Shown one piece after another: positions 50,480 to 61,800 of a DNA stretch of 64,000 nt; position 1 is the stretch's first letter, and the number at the start of each line of letters is the position of its first letter. The stretch is from NCBI RefSeq assembly GCF_901933205.1, contig NC_044572.1:112542965-112606964 (forward strand), written 5' to 3'. The translations under genes were made by a program, and so were the position numbers. The notes beneath the pieces are model-generated. The model saw nothing but the letters and a program-made list of their open reading frames with translations. It searched no databases and was not told the DNA's origin. The stretch comes from Camarhynchus parvulus. Taxonomy: Eukaryota > Chordata > Aves > Passeriformes > Thraupidae.

Positions 50480-51260
50480 GCCAAACTCCCACCCAGCCGC
50501 TCACCCACTCCTCCTCAGGGGGCAGGGGAAGAAAATAGGATAAGGAAACTGGTGTGTTGAGATAAAGTTAGAGAAACTGCATGCCAATTACTGTTGTGAG
50601 TAAAAAAGCCCTGACTTGGGGAAAATAAATTTAATGTATTGCCAATGAAAATAGATTCAGGTAGTGAGAAACAAAGGCAAGCAATAAAACAGAGCAACAT
50701 CTTTTCTCTCCCTCTTCCAAGCTCAACTTCCCTTCTCCCACATCCTGCTCCCCACCCCACAAGCAGTCCAGTGAGGCATAGGAATGGGCACAGTCAGTCT
50801 GTAGCAGATCCTCTCAGTCTGTCCTTCCATATGACACCTTTCCTCTGCTCTGGTGTGGGTCCTTCCATGAGCTGCAGTCCTACAGGGAAAATGCTCTGGC
50901 ATGAGGACTTGCCAGCTCTCAATCAGATCTCTGCTTCAGGGTAGCTTGTTCAAGGGGCTGCAGGGGAGTTTCTGCTCCAGCATCTGTAGTGCCTTCTCTC
51001 CTTCTTCTCTTGCATTGGTGCTTACACTGCTGTTTCTCACTCCCTTTTTTTCTTCCTCCTCTGTCTGTCCAGCATTCTTTTCTTCTCTTAAATATGTTAT
51101 CATAGATGTGTGAACATGATGGGTTCATCTGTGTCCTATGTTAGGTCTGTTGGAGCTGACAGGAATCAGTTTTGTCAAGCGCAGGGCAGCCTCAGCCTCC
51201 TCCCATTCCTCCCTTTATCCCCCTGATACCAAAACCTTCACATGGACAACCAATGCATGA
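50480..51260. mobile_element. Old avian dispersed repeat, probably LTR-derived
   Basis: The order of landmarks matches a repeat I remember from bird genomes: CACTCCTCCTCAGGGGGCAG, GTGTTGAGATAAAGTTAG, AATAAATTTAATG, then a C/T-rich region with GGTCCTTCCATGAGCTGCAG, GGGGCTGCAGGGGAGTTTCT and CTGTTTCTCACTCCC, ending ACCAAAACCTTCACATGGAC. Boundaries, family name and orientation are not secure. Open frames crossing it are shadows. Confidence 0.55.
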
Positions 51261-51412
51261 GCTTGTCTGTCTGCAACCCTGCCAGGGCTTTTAAAAATAA
51301 AACTACTTTGCTGTATGACAGAAAAAGTAACATGGTCTAAGACAGCTGCAGAAGTAACAAAACTTTGAACTTGAGAGAATAAAAAAGCCCCTGCACAATC
51401 GGATAAGAGTTT

Positions 51413-51450
51413 GTCTATCTTTCTATCTTTCTATCTTTCTATCTTTCTAT
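51413..51450 (+). repeat. (CTATCTTT)n microsatellite
   Basis: About four and a half copies of the 8-base unit. Confidence 0.95.
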
Positions 51451-51454
51451 CATC

Positions 51455-52640
51455 TGTCTTATTCGGAGTGCTTAAAAAAACCAGTTTGGTCATTTTAAAA
51501 GGACTGTTATTACTAGGTATTAAATATGCTTTTTGAAAGCAGATCAGTTATGAGTCATTATTATTCCTTCCATGATTCTGTTCTCCAACTTTGAGATTTA
51601 CACTTCTGTTCTCACTTGAATTGATAACAGAAACAAATATGTCTTGCATATTTGTGTAGTGTATGTAATGTGATGGGGAGCACATGCAATATAGAACGAA
51701 ACTGAATTATTGATGATAGATGAAAGATAAAACAAAATGTATCAGTTCAACAAAGCTCTGATATATTTCAAATTAAGAAAATGCACAACTGCATTGGGGA
51801 AAGGCAAGAAACAGTGGTAAAATTCAAGCAAAATAATGGGAATTAAGGGCCTGATGGTATGTGCCTGTGTGGAGAGGACTTGGATATGGCTCTTGGTTAG
51901 CATATTTGCTTGCCAAGGTGGTAGAAATGGTTCTCACAAATAAAAATGAGCCTAATTTGAATTGGCTCCTTTTGTAGTTTATAGATATGTTGCTATTACG
52001 CAGTACTCTCTCATCTCACCTTCTTGCTTCTGTAGCTATTCCAGGTTACATCTTGACAGGGAACTTTTTTTTTGAGTTGCAAACAAGTTGTAGTTATTTA
52101 TTGCAGTATAACCAACATAATGTATGTTAGGAATTATCTCTTAATTTATATTTTTAGTTTGAGACAATCCTAGGAAGATCTGCAATTTAAGTGGTAATAA
52201 AAAGAAAGAGGTATCTAACTGATTTCTTTTTCTAGCCCTGTAGTAGGATTTTACAAAAATTATTTTTCATCTCTATTTCCTTAGTTTCTCAAAGATAAAA
52301 GTTAAGGACTAGTATCCAGAAAACACTCTGAACAAAGCATATTGCATTTTCTTTTTCTCTGTAGTTCAAAAAGGCAAAGGAGTAACTCAGTTCAGCTTGA
52401 GGTTATACATTTTATAAAAATGATGCAATGACTTTAACAGCCTCTGATATCATCAAAGTGCGTGGATGATGTGGCATAACATGTACTGTGTTTTTCAAGC
52501 AGCAAGTCCTCTTTGCAAAAGCAAAAATTAAGCCTAAAATAACACTAAAGCACTAAGACAGTCTAATTGCTGAGAGACAGTTCGCGTGACCAGATTATAG
52601 TATGTCACTTCTTTTTAGATCAGTCTCTTCTAAGTAAACA
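51455..52640. other. AT-rich intergenic sequence
   Basis: No gene or named repeat recognised. Confidence 0.5.
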
Positions 52641-52649
52641 GACATCCTT

Positions 52650-52900
52650 CAGCAGCTGAGTATTTCCCTGTGGCACTCTGCTAAGAAAAACATGAGGGGG
52701 GACCTGCCCGACACGGCTCTTTCCGCTGGCTGTGATTTATCAGCAGTCACGGGGTGCTTATCTGCCCAGATAGAGCTGCAGAGCCTGCGCCTGCCCGCTT
52801 GATCGAGCGGAGGGCCCATTGTTCTGTCACGGTGCTGCAGAGATTGCCAAGGGTTGACCTTGCCTGGTGACCTTATCAGAGGCGATTTTGCAAAAAATTT
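52650..52900. promoter_or_regulatory. Candidate distal enhancer with GATA, SOX and nuclear-receptor sites, about 44 kb downstream of SOX17
   Basis: A CpG-bearing patch in AT-rich DNA. GATA-type sites: TTATCA 52737-52742, TTATCT 52758-52763, AGATAG 52768-52773 and TTATCA 52873-52878. A SOX-type CATTGTT lies at 52817-52823. Two TGACCTT half-sites (complement AAGGTCA) lie at 52855-52861 and 52868-52874. The second overlaps the last GATA site. This combination fits an endoderm or mesendoderm enhancer; that is inference, untested by conservation. Confidence 0.5.
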
Positions 52901-53077
52901 ACTGGTTTGTTTCAGTAACATTCAAAGAATTTTCTGCAAGTAGGTTTCTTTTCTTGGCGTGCTCCAAGTGGTAGCCAGGATGATTGTGATTCTAAGCAGA
53001 GGTTGCTCTGGAGGGGGTTTTGTGTTTCTGAGGAGTTTTCTATTTTTTTCCATTCTCTAAGGCCTTGTGCTGTCTTC

Positions 53078-53369
53078 TGTCGCAGACATCTTTTTATGAA
53101 AATCCTTTCTTAGGATTTTTTCTTCCTGAGAAGCTGAGAGGCTCCAGGAACAAAATGTAAACAATGGTTACCTGCTGCTGTGGAATGCAGCAGGTGGATC
53201 TGTGATTGGTCTCATGTGGATGTTTGGATTTAGTGACCAGTCACGGCAGAGCTGGCTCTTGCTCTCGGTCCGAGCCAGCTGCCTTTTTTATCATTCCTTT
53301 CTATTCTTAGCTTAGCTAGCCTTCTGAGATGAGGCTTTTCTTTCCATTCTTTTTAGTGTAGTTGTAATG

Positions 53370-53403
<34 letters not shown>

Positions 53404-53489
53404 TAAAATAATAAATCAAACCTTCTGAAATATGGAGTCAGATCTACGTCTCTTCCCTCATCCTAAAAACCCCTGGGAACACTGTCACA
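53078..53489 (+). mobile_element. Solo LTR of an endogenous retrovirus, 412 bp
   Basis: Starts TGTCGCAGACATC and ends AACACTGTCACA, with a perfect 6-bp target duplication GTCTTC at 53072-53077 and 53490-53495. It has a GATTGGTCTCATGTGG box, an (AT)n run at 53371-53398 and an AATAAA-like region before AACCTTCTGAAATATGGAGTC. Same family as the LTR at 13953-14346 in the opposite orientation. The 6-bp duplication suggests class II (ERVK-like). No viral interior. Confidence 0.9.
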
Positions 53490-53647
53490 GTCTTCTGATT
53501 CTTTGAAGACAGCAATGGCTGTGCCTGCAAAAGCAAGTATCAGCTGCTGTTCCTCTGAAGAAAAGTGTAACTGCATAAATATATCCTATGGAAGCATCAC
53601 CAATATTTTACTATAAAACATACTTTCTTTGTCACTGTGATAAGTCA

Positions 53648-54817
53648 TGGTAGGGGGATAGAATATAAGAAAATATGATAGTGTAGAAAGTAATCTTACA
53701 CCTAAGGAGTTGCAGCTGGGCCAATTATCCAAGATTAGGAACAGGCCTGACTTTAACAGGCCCCAACTGTAACCAATGAGAAGAAGAGTGCTATAAAAGA
53801 GTGGGGTGGCTGGTTGAGAAGGGAACTGGAGACAGTTGGCTGCTTTGAAGAAGAAAGAATCAGTGCTCTCAGGAGCTGCCCATGAGAAACACTGAGAAGG
53901 TGTGAAACTTTTGCAATAGGAGACAACAGCATGGAACCCCTGCAATAAGATGGCAACAATTGGAGACCCCAATACGATTTGGGAAAAAGGACTCAAATGC
54001 TAAACTATATGACCCTGTGGATTCAGGAAAAAGGACTTAAGTATCAACCAACGTGGTCTTGTGGTGATTCAGGGAAGAAGACTTAAACATTAAGCAATAA
54101 GATCCCATGATGATCTGGGTAGAGAAGAGCATGAGGAAAAGCAACAAAACTGAAAGAAGAAGGGGAGAATTTACTAAAGCAACTGTAAGAACTGGAAAAA
54201 GAATAGTTCTATTATTTAGTACAATTGTTTCTTGATTAGTGGAGCATATTAATTGCAACTATTAATGTCTGTTAAGTATGAGCATAAAAGATTTTGAAGA
54301 TAAGTACTTTGTAAACTGAGAAAAGCTGCAAAACTGAACCAAACTTAGAAATTTATATATATTTGTACTGTAATATGTTGTCTGAACATTAGTATAACTC
54401 TTATTTCTAAATGAAATATATAAATGTGTCAGAATGTTAATTTATTTGAACATGTCCTTTTAGAAATGCTGCAACTTCATAATTAAAAGAAAAAGGGGGA
54501 ATTTTAGGGGGATAGAATATAAGAAAATAAAGATAGTGTAGAAAGTGATCTCTACCCCTAAGGAGTTGCAGCTGGGCCAATTATCCAAGATTAGGAACAG
54601 GCTTGACTTTAACAGGCCACAGCTGTAACCAATGAGAAGTAGTATGCTATAAAAGAGTGGGTTGGCTGGTTGAGAAGGGAACTGGAGTCAGCTGGCTACT
54701 TTGTGAAGAAGAAAGAGGCAGTGTTCTGAGGAGCTGCTCACGAGAAACACAGAGAAGGTATGAAACTCTTGTGATAAGGAGACAAGAGTATGGAACCCCT
54801 GTGATAAGATGGCAACA
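53648..54817 (+). mobile_element. LTR retroelement with a ~540-bp non-coding interior (two LTRs)
   Basis: LTR1 (53648-53958) and LTR2 (54502-54817) are direct repeats about 88-90% identical by eye. Both have a CCAAT box, a GCTATAAAAGAGTGG TATA region and end GGCAACA. The outer ends are flanked by a 5-bp target duplication AGTCA (53643-53647 and 54818-54822). A possible primer-binding site starting TGGAGACCCC lies at 53961, and a polypurine tract AAAAGGGGGA at 54491-54500 directly before LTR2. No gag, pol or env reading frame exists inside, so it depended on another element's proteins or is an internal deletion. Confidence 0.9.
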
Positions 54818-54824
54818 AGTCATC

Positions 54825-55180
54825 ATTATCAAAATGTTTCAAGAATTGATTTGAATATATTTCTCCCATTCACCATCCCTTTGGACAGTATTAGATCTAT
54901 ATTTGAATACTCTTTTCCTTCAGTATAATCTGAAAATCTGAGCATTTTTTCTTAACTAGTGTTTGAAATTGTCAAGAAGTTAGAGGACAATAACAAAAAT
55001 TAAGTAATTAAAATTTATCATTTTTAATTTGGAAAATAATTTGAAAATAGGTTCTGCTCATTATTCAGTAGAGTGAAGATAACAGCATGTATACCTTTCA
55101 CAGAGTAGCACAATATAACATAGCTGTATCCTGAAGGGGAGTGGAGCATCTGAACACACCTCCTTTCCAGCTGCAGTCAC
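54825..55180. other. AT-rich intergenic sequence
   Basis: Nothing recognised. Confidence 0.55.
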
Positions 55181-55470
55181 ATTCATGGAATCACAGAATG
55201 GGTCAGGTTGGAAGGGACCACACTGGGTCGTCAGTTCCAACCTCCCTGCTCCTAGAGCACATGTCACAGGATTGCATCCAGATGGTTCTTGGACACCCTG
55301 GTGAAGGAGAGCCCACAACCTCTCTGGACAATCTGTTCCACTTCATGGTCACCTGCACAGGACACAAGTTCTTTCTTATGTTCTTTCTATGCAGGAAGTT
55401 CCTGTGCCTCAGTTTCTGCCTGGTGCTTCTTGTTTTATTCGTTGACACCGCTGAGAAGAGCTGGGCTTGA
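55181..55470 (-). mobile_element. CR1 LINE, reverse orientation, about 290 bp
   Basis: The complement of the CR1 3' end: ATGGAATCACAGAATGGGTC, AGGTTGGAAGGGACCACACTGG, ACAACCTCTCTGGACAATCTG, AGTTCCTGTGCCTCAGTTTC, then ACCGCTGAGAAGAGCTGGGC. An internal stretch is shortened and the 5' end is truncated. Confidence 0.95.
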
Positions 55471-55764
55471 CAACTAACACATGATGGGAGAAAGAAGGAT
55501 TGTTTTGTTTAAGCGAAGAATAATAATAGTACGGGGAAGGAAGCTTAAAAACATGTCAACTTTCTGTTGCAGTGGAGCAGCAGAAGCAGGAACATTATAA
55601 ACCTGTATTGACAGCTAGGCCTTTCCATCACTGACCTCTCCTCAGTTTTTAATGATAGGTGATATATTGTCTTCTAAGTGAATTCATTTGCTTTTTCTTG
55701 GCTTTGTGATATTTTATCACTGGAGAAACACCACAGGGATCAGTCTGGGGCTCACTCTGATGAT

Positions 55765-55822
55765 CAGATCCTTTCCATTAAATGGAAAATGGACAGATCC
55801 TTTCCATTAAAAATGATATGCA
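55765..55822 (+). repeat. Short tandem duplication, 29-bp period
   Basis: CAGATCCTTTCCATTAAA occurs at 55765 and 55794. The first copy continues into ATGGAAA, forming a near-palindrome. Confidence 0.85.
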
Positions 55823-55829
55823 CTGGATT

Positions 55830-58800
55830 TTATCTGTGTCAAGCCCTGAGTACATGATTTGACTAAATTTGGTTAAGAGATAGAGAAAAAAAAATAGTGG
55901 GTCACCTATTCTTTAACTTGGCCCATGCAAGCTTTTTTTTTTTTTTAAATCAAATTTTTAAATATTTTGTCTTGTCTAATATCAGTGTCTCACATGATGA
56001 AACTTTGAGTTGTCTTTCCTATATTTTACTGAAAGAACTTGGAATCAGCAATGATACTTCTTATCACTCTGTGGTCATGTATTCATCACACAGACTTCCT
56101 ACTAGCAAATATTTTTATGGCTTTTGGTAATTTAATTATAACTTGATTAAAAATTAACAACTTCAGTGCAGAGAGATGTTATTAATTAGAAATACGTAAT
56201 TTTGCTAGTGAACATTTAATTAAAATGAAGTAGTAAGTTTTGTTTATGTATAATTTTTAGCCAATATTACTGTGTGTAGAAGAATTTTATTGAAAATATA
56301 TGGGGCTTGTTTTAGACAAGGGAAGAAACATTGATATATGGAGAATGGGTGGTGATAACACCAATTTGATTGATATTATAATGTGATGTAATACAGTTTG
56401 ATTTTTTTGAAGGAGGTGGACATTGCCTTTCTATTGTTTATTGAGTATATATCAAAAAGTCTTTATCAATCTAATGTACTTTTTTAGCTTTATTTGAAAT
56501 TAGAGACAAGCAGTATGACAAAATTACAATGCAGAAATAGAAGCTGGAAATCTTCATTTCAAAAAACCCACATGTATCTAATTGGCTCAAAATTCCATAT
56601 ATGTATAAGATCCTTTGGTAAAACACCAGTTCAGCATATGAGGGAATTTAGGGGAATGTACTTCCAAACCAAAATAAAATGAAAGGGAAACAACAGGTCT
56701 GGGAATTTACAAGAAAGACATCAGAAAACAACTATTTAATCGAAAAGATATAAAAATAACTGAAGATATTTGAGTAGAGCTTCTCTTTGGGTGTAGGTGT
56801 GTGTTTGTGTATCTACACATACCTGCTTAGACATAAACATGCATATGCAGAAATATCTACTTAAAATGTTTGTATGTAAGTGAGAGGAAATGTAGAAATG
56901 GCAAAACCAAATTTCTTGGAGAGCTGCAGTAACACAAGTGGTGACTGACTTCAGCTTTAAATCTCAGAGTGGGAATCCTGGGCTGATACTAGGAGTATAT
57001 ATTTGGTTCCATTTTTTACATATAATGCTGCAAGTATGACAGCCAAATAAAAGTCAGTGGTACTTGTATTTTCTCAGGTCTTCTTGCTTGTGGCTAAAAT
57101 TTACACAACTGAGCTGGACTTATACTGGGGTTTCAGGCACAGCGATACAGTGGCTGAAGGTGTTGAGTTGTTTCATCCACACATGGTCAGATTTGAGTTG
57201 GATATTTTGGCTTCTGAATCCTGGGCAGATACAGAGCCTTTAGATGGGGGGTCTATATTTGACACTATTTTTATGTCTGTCAAATAAATGGATATCGAAA
57301 CCAAGGCTTAAAATTAGGTGTTTTGCCACTGGACATTGTACCTGTGAGGTCTGTTGTGGAATTAGATGTTGTCCACCCATCAGTCTGTTCTTGTACACAG
57401 CCTGGCCAGGAGGAGGAGCACTGAGCTGGTTCACAGGCTTAGATAAACCGACTTAAACCCTTGCTCTAAATCAGGCACGGAACTGGATCTCCAGAGTGCA
57501 AAGATCCCTTTAACTACTAGCCAGAGGAATAGAGGACAGCAACAGCTGGCTGCCTGGGCTGGGAGAGGGGATGGTCAGGTTTCTTCAGGCAAGATTGGCA
57601 AAGCAGTGATGAGCTGTGCATTGCACCAAGGATAAGACATTAAGCAGCTTAGAGTTGTCAGAGCTGGAATAGTTGTACACGTGCCCAGCAGCCAAGTTGT
57701 ATGTTAGCAATTTGGGAGCTTCAGGAGCCTGGGCACCTACAGGAGTAGGCAGTGGATGTTTGAAGATGGAATTTTTTTACTTTTAAAACTTTTTATTTTA
57801 GGAGGCAAAACTGTAAAATATATAAGCCATCAAGGAAGTAAGACCAGATCCTAGCAAAAGGTTTTATGATGTCTTCCAGAAGGAGCCAAAAGGTTCCCTC
57901 ATAGTCACTTCTTTACTTTATGCTTCACAATGTCTCCACAAAATAGGAAAGTTGGCAAGGCCATTGCATGGAATTTCAGGTAAACAAACTGAGGCAAATG
58001 GCAAGGTAAGGTGATAACAACTTCATCAAGGACTTCATGTGCTGCCGGCTTAATTATTTTCTTTGGCCCTGCTCTTTGGGACTTGCAAAGAATAATAGTT
58101 ATAAATCAACAGACTTTTAAGAAATACAAAGGAGGTAAAAAGAAGATAAAAGAGAGATTGTGTGACAATCCTAGCTGTCTTAATAAGTGAAATTTTCAGT
58201 AAAACATTAAGATTTTATGACCAATACAGTAAGAAATCAATCTTTAATAAGTTGATAGCACTGATTAGATTTGCAGTTAGTTGTAACATGACTTACAAAT
58301 CGTGGCATGTTAAGGATGGTACAGAGACAACTGCATTATTAGTTTTGTGAAAGGGCTGTAAGGGTCATGAAAGCAAACATTCAAAGAAGAAAAGAAATTT
58401 TTTAAATGTTGTAAAAGATGAAAACTAAGGATATGGAAAAATTTCTAGTCCCTTTTTGTCCTATTTAAATAATTTGAGAAGCTGTATAGGCCTTCACATA
58501 TCAGTACAGTGACTTGTGTAAATGTAATGTAAACAAATAAAATGCAGGCTAGGATGATTCTTTTTTCAGATATTCACACAGAAAGAAATGAGAAGATGGT
58601 TGACCCTTCCCTTCAGTTAGTATATACTACAGAGCAGAAGGTGAGCGTAGGTGATTCCATACATCTGAGGCAAGAAAATAAGGAAAATTAATCTGAGAAT
58701 TGGTATGCATTTAAATCTGAGATAGGCTGTACATTCCAGAATTAAATTCTACCTCACTTAAACCTGATGGGTTAATTTGTACTTCTGGAAGGCCAGACGT

Positions 58801-61800
58801 TTCCTAGAGGAATTTGTCTACTGAAGACAAATGGGTATTCAGATTTGAGTTAAATGTAGTGGTGGTCAAAAACCAGAACAGCTCAAACAGGAGTTTTTCT
58901 GTTCAGCTAGCCATTCAGGCAGAGCTCTCTTAAAAGCAGAGCTCTGGTTTTATTTTGTTTTGTTTTCCTCCCCAGAGGCATGCTCTTTTTCCTCATTCTG
59001 CCTCCTCAGCTGTTGGTTATCAAATCTCTGTTGGAGAATTTAATGAATAAAAGTCTGTGAGGATTAACTTGATAAGAAGTTCATGTATATCAAACAGTAA
59101 AATGCTGTTGTAATGTAATGGTTCAAAATCTTATCAGTAGTAACATATTAATAGTGCCACATTTTTTGGAAAGCTTTGCTGGAAAGGATGTAAACAGACT
59201 GGGCACACTGAAGGGAACTTAACCCAGGCCCCTGCTTCTAATGTGATAGTTTCCTTTTTAGCTTGATAGCAGTTCCTAGTTCCATACCTTACTGAGCAGT
59301 CAGGAAAAAAAAAAACAGAACAAAACCAGAAATATAAGAGGTTGCAGGGACTTGGAAATATAAGGCATGTTATCAGCATTTTCTTGGGGCATGCGATCAA
59401 CAGTAATAGTTTAACTGGTGTAGCAATTGCCCTTTCTAAAGAAGTGACTCACTCTTGAATGATAAAAATACTCAAGTGTTCACTGCTGCTCCACATGGCT
59501 CTGACTTAAACAAAGGGTCTCCTTCAAGGGCTGTAGGATTGCCAGGCAGGGAAGTCATTGCACGCAGGGCCCTGACCCTGCTCCCACTCAGGGTATTTCT
59601 GCAGAAAAGGCTGCTGATACTTCTCAACCTGGGATGCTGATTATCTGCTAATGAAAAAAGAATGTATCAGCAAGCATGCTGTACATGTAATTGCTAACAC
59701 ACTTTTTCTTTCTCAAGCATCAGTTTCCTAGGTATGATAATGGTCTTGAGAAACACAGAGGACTTGTAGAAGGAGGTTGAAAGCGCAGGTTGTATTTAGG
59801 TACTCATAACACTTAATCAGTTCAGTTACTGAAGCAAAGTCTGTAGAAAAGGAGGAGTAATTGGTCAAAACTCAGGAAGCGTAGTGATAAAAATATTTGT
59901 TATATCAATTCTTTTGATGCTGTATTTTTCTGGTCTCATACAAAGAATTTTGGTGTCAGTTAGAAACTTTTGACTTTGAAAACTTCCACTGGAGCTTTGG
60001 TTCAGCACAGGTTGGGCTGAACTCAGCAGGTCATGTGTTTGCTTAGGGTGCAGGACTTAGGCCTTTTGCCTCATGGAATGGTGTTGCAGGCTAACTGCAG
60101 GCCCTGGACCTTAAACCAGCTGTGTCTCTTCCACTGCCTTCCTAGAGGACAACCTTTGGGAAAAAAAAAAAAGAAAACTTCCACTGATGCCTAGAATCAT
60201 GAGAGTACATCCTTTGAACTTATCTGGCACTACATTCACAAAGAGCCAAACATGAGCTTTGTTCTTTTTGCTTCTTTTCAGTGAGAAACAAGACCTCTCA
60301 CTGAAATTTAGTGACTGTCTCACAGTGATATGATCACAATTTCAGTTATTGCCCAGTCAATAACCCTTTAAAAAATAGGACCAAGAGGAATATGCAGTGC
60401 AGGTTAAGTGCAATATTTAGTATTAGAACCTAGAACCAAAGATGTTTTGGGGATAAACAGGCTTGTAGTTTAAAAGTGAGAATGACAGCAACTCAGAAAA
60501 ATTGCAAATGTGCTTGCCATTACAATTTTAATCAGTGATATGTTTTCTCATGTGGCCTAATTTTGCTTGCTTCAATTTTCTTGACTAATTTTGTATTCCC
60601 CAATTTTTATTTCTGAAAAGTTTGTATATCAAGAACAACTGTTCTCCAGATATTAAGGCTAAATTCTTATTGCAAAATTTTAATAATTCCCTGGATGTCA
60701 GCCAAGCTACCAAATGAGTGGATGAAAGGTGTTTCTGTGTCAATATTGATTGCTTTAGGACAGTGATAATTTTTTTTTTGTGGCTTGTTAGCTTTAAGAC
60801 TGAATAAAGCATAATTCTATTGATGCTATTTTTACTATAAAGTTGTTGATTTCTTATATCTTTTCAGAATATATGAAATGTTTGTAGTACAAGAATGAAT
60901 GCAGTGGGCCTTTAAGCTATGTATATCTGGACAGAAGCTTGGCAAGCCTTTTGAAGTCTTAGAGAAATAAGAGGCATTTACACTGTCAAATGGTGACACT
61001 TGATTGTCATCTTCACCAGGTCCCAGCAGTATGATCTCTTGAGTCTCCAGTCCTAGTGATACATGAAAGTCACTGATGGATTAGCTGTTTATTGAAAGCG
61101 ACTTTGCATGCACTGGAAAGTTAATGAGGATAGCAATGATGTTTTAAATCCTACACTGTAGGGATATCCAACCCAATAGAAATTCCTGTTATAAGCAGTT
61201 TAGTTTTAAGGCATCAGAATAGAATTTGCACTTGTCCATCTTCTGAACAAGTGTAAACAGCAGAATACTGACTGGAATAAACGTACATTAGCTAGAAAAG
61301 ATTAAGGACCAAAATTATTACACTAATATATTATTTGAAAAAGCAATATTTATAGCAAAATATCTGTGCAACGTTATAATTTAATCTTTGTTTGTACCTA
61401 TGTATCTCATGAAAGTGGAACTGAAGTGGTATTTTGCAACTACTATAAATGTTGAATTCTCTACTACGGAGGCTGTTTAAAAACTCATTACAGCATGTAG
61501 TGGTAGTGTTTACTGAGCGATGTTTTTGTTACTGTTCTACACAGCTACTTTTGAGAGCTTGGTGTAATCCTGATTAAGCAAAGAAGCTCCAAATCAGATT
61601 ATACGTCTGGTGGCAATTAGATGGAACAGTCACCACCTGGGAACGTAGTATTTCCACTGGAAAAAGAAAAAAAATTCCACACTCCGTGGCATAACTAAAA
61701 TACAGTTAAACATAATCCTCCTATCTCTTCCTGAACTATATTCATACATATTAATAGTCATGGACCTTTTTTCCAACATGTAGAAATGAAAATGCCTCAT

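Noticed and set aside
50515..51128. Ser/Leu-rich and Arg/Lys-rich frames at 50.5-51.1 kb
   Set aside because: They lie in a pyrimidine-rich old dispersed repeat and are strand shadows of one another.
53586..53996. 136-codon minus-strand frame in LTR1
   Set aside because: Antisense to the LTR and not repeated as an intact frame in LTR2; no viral domain.
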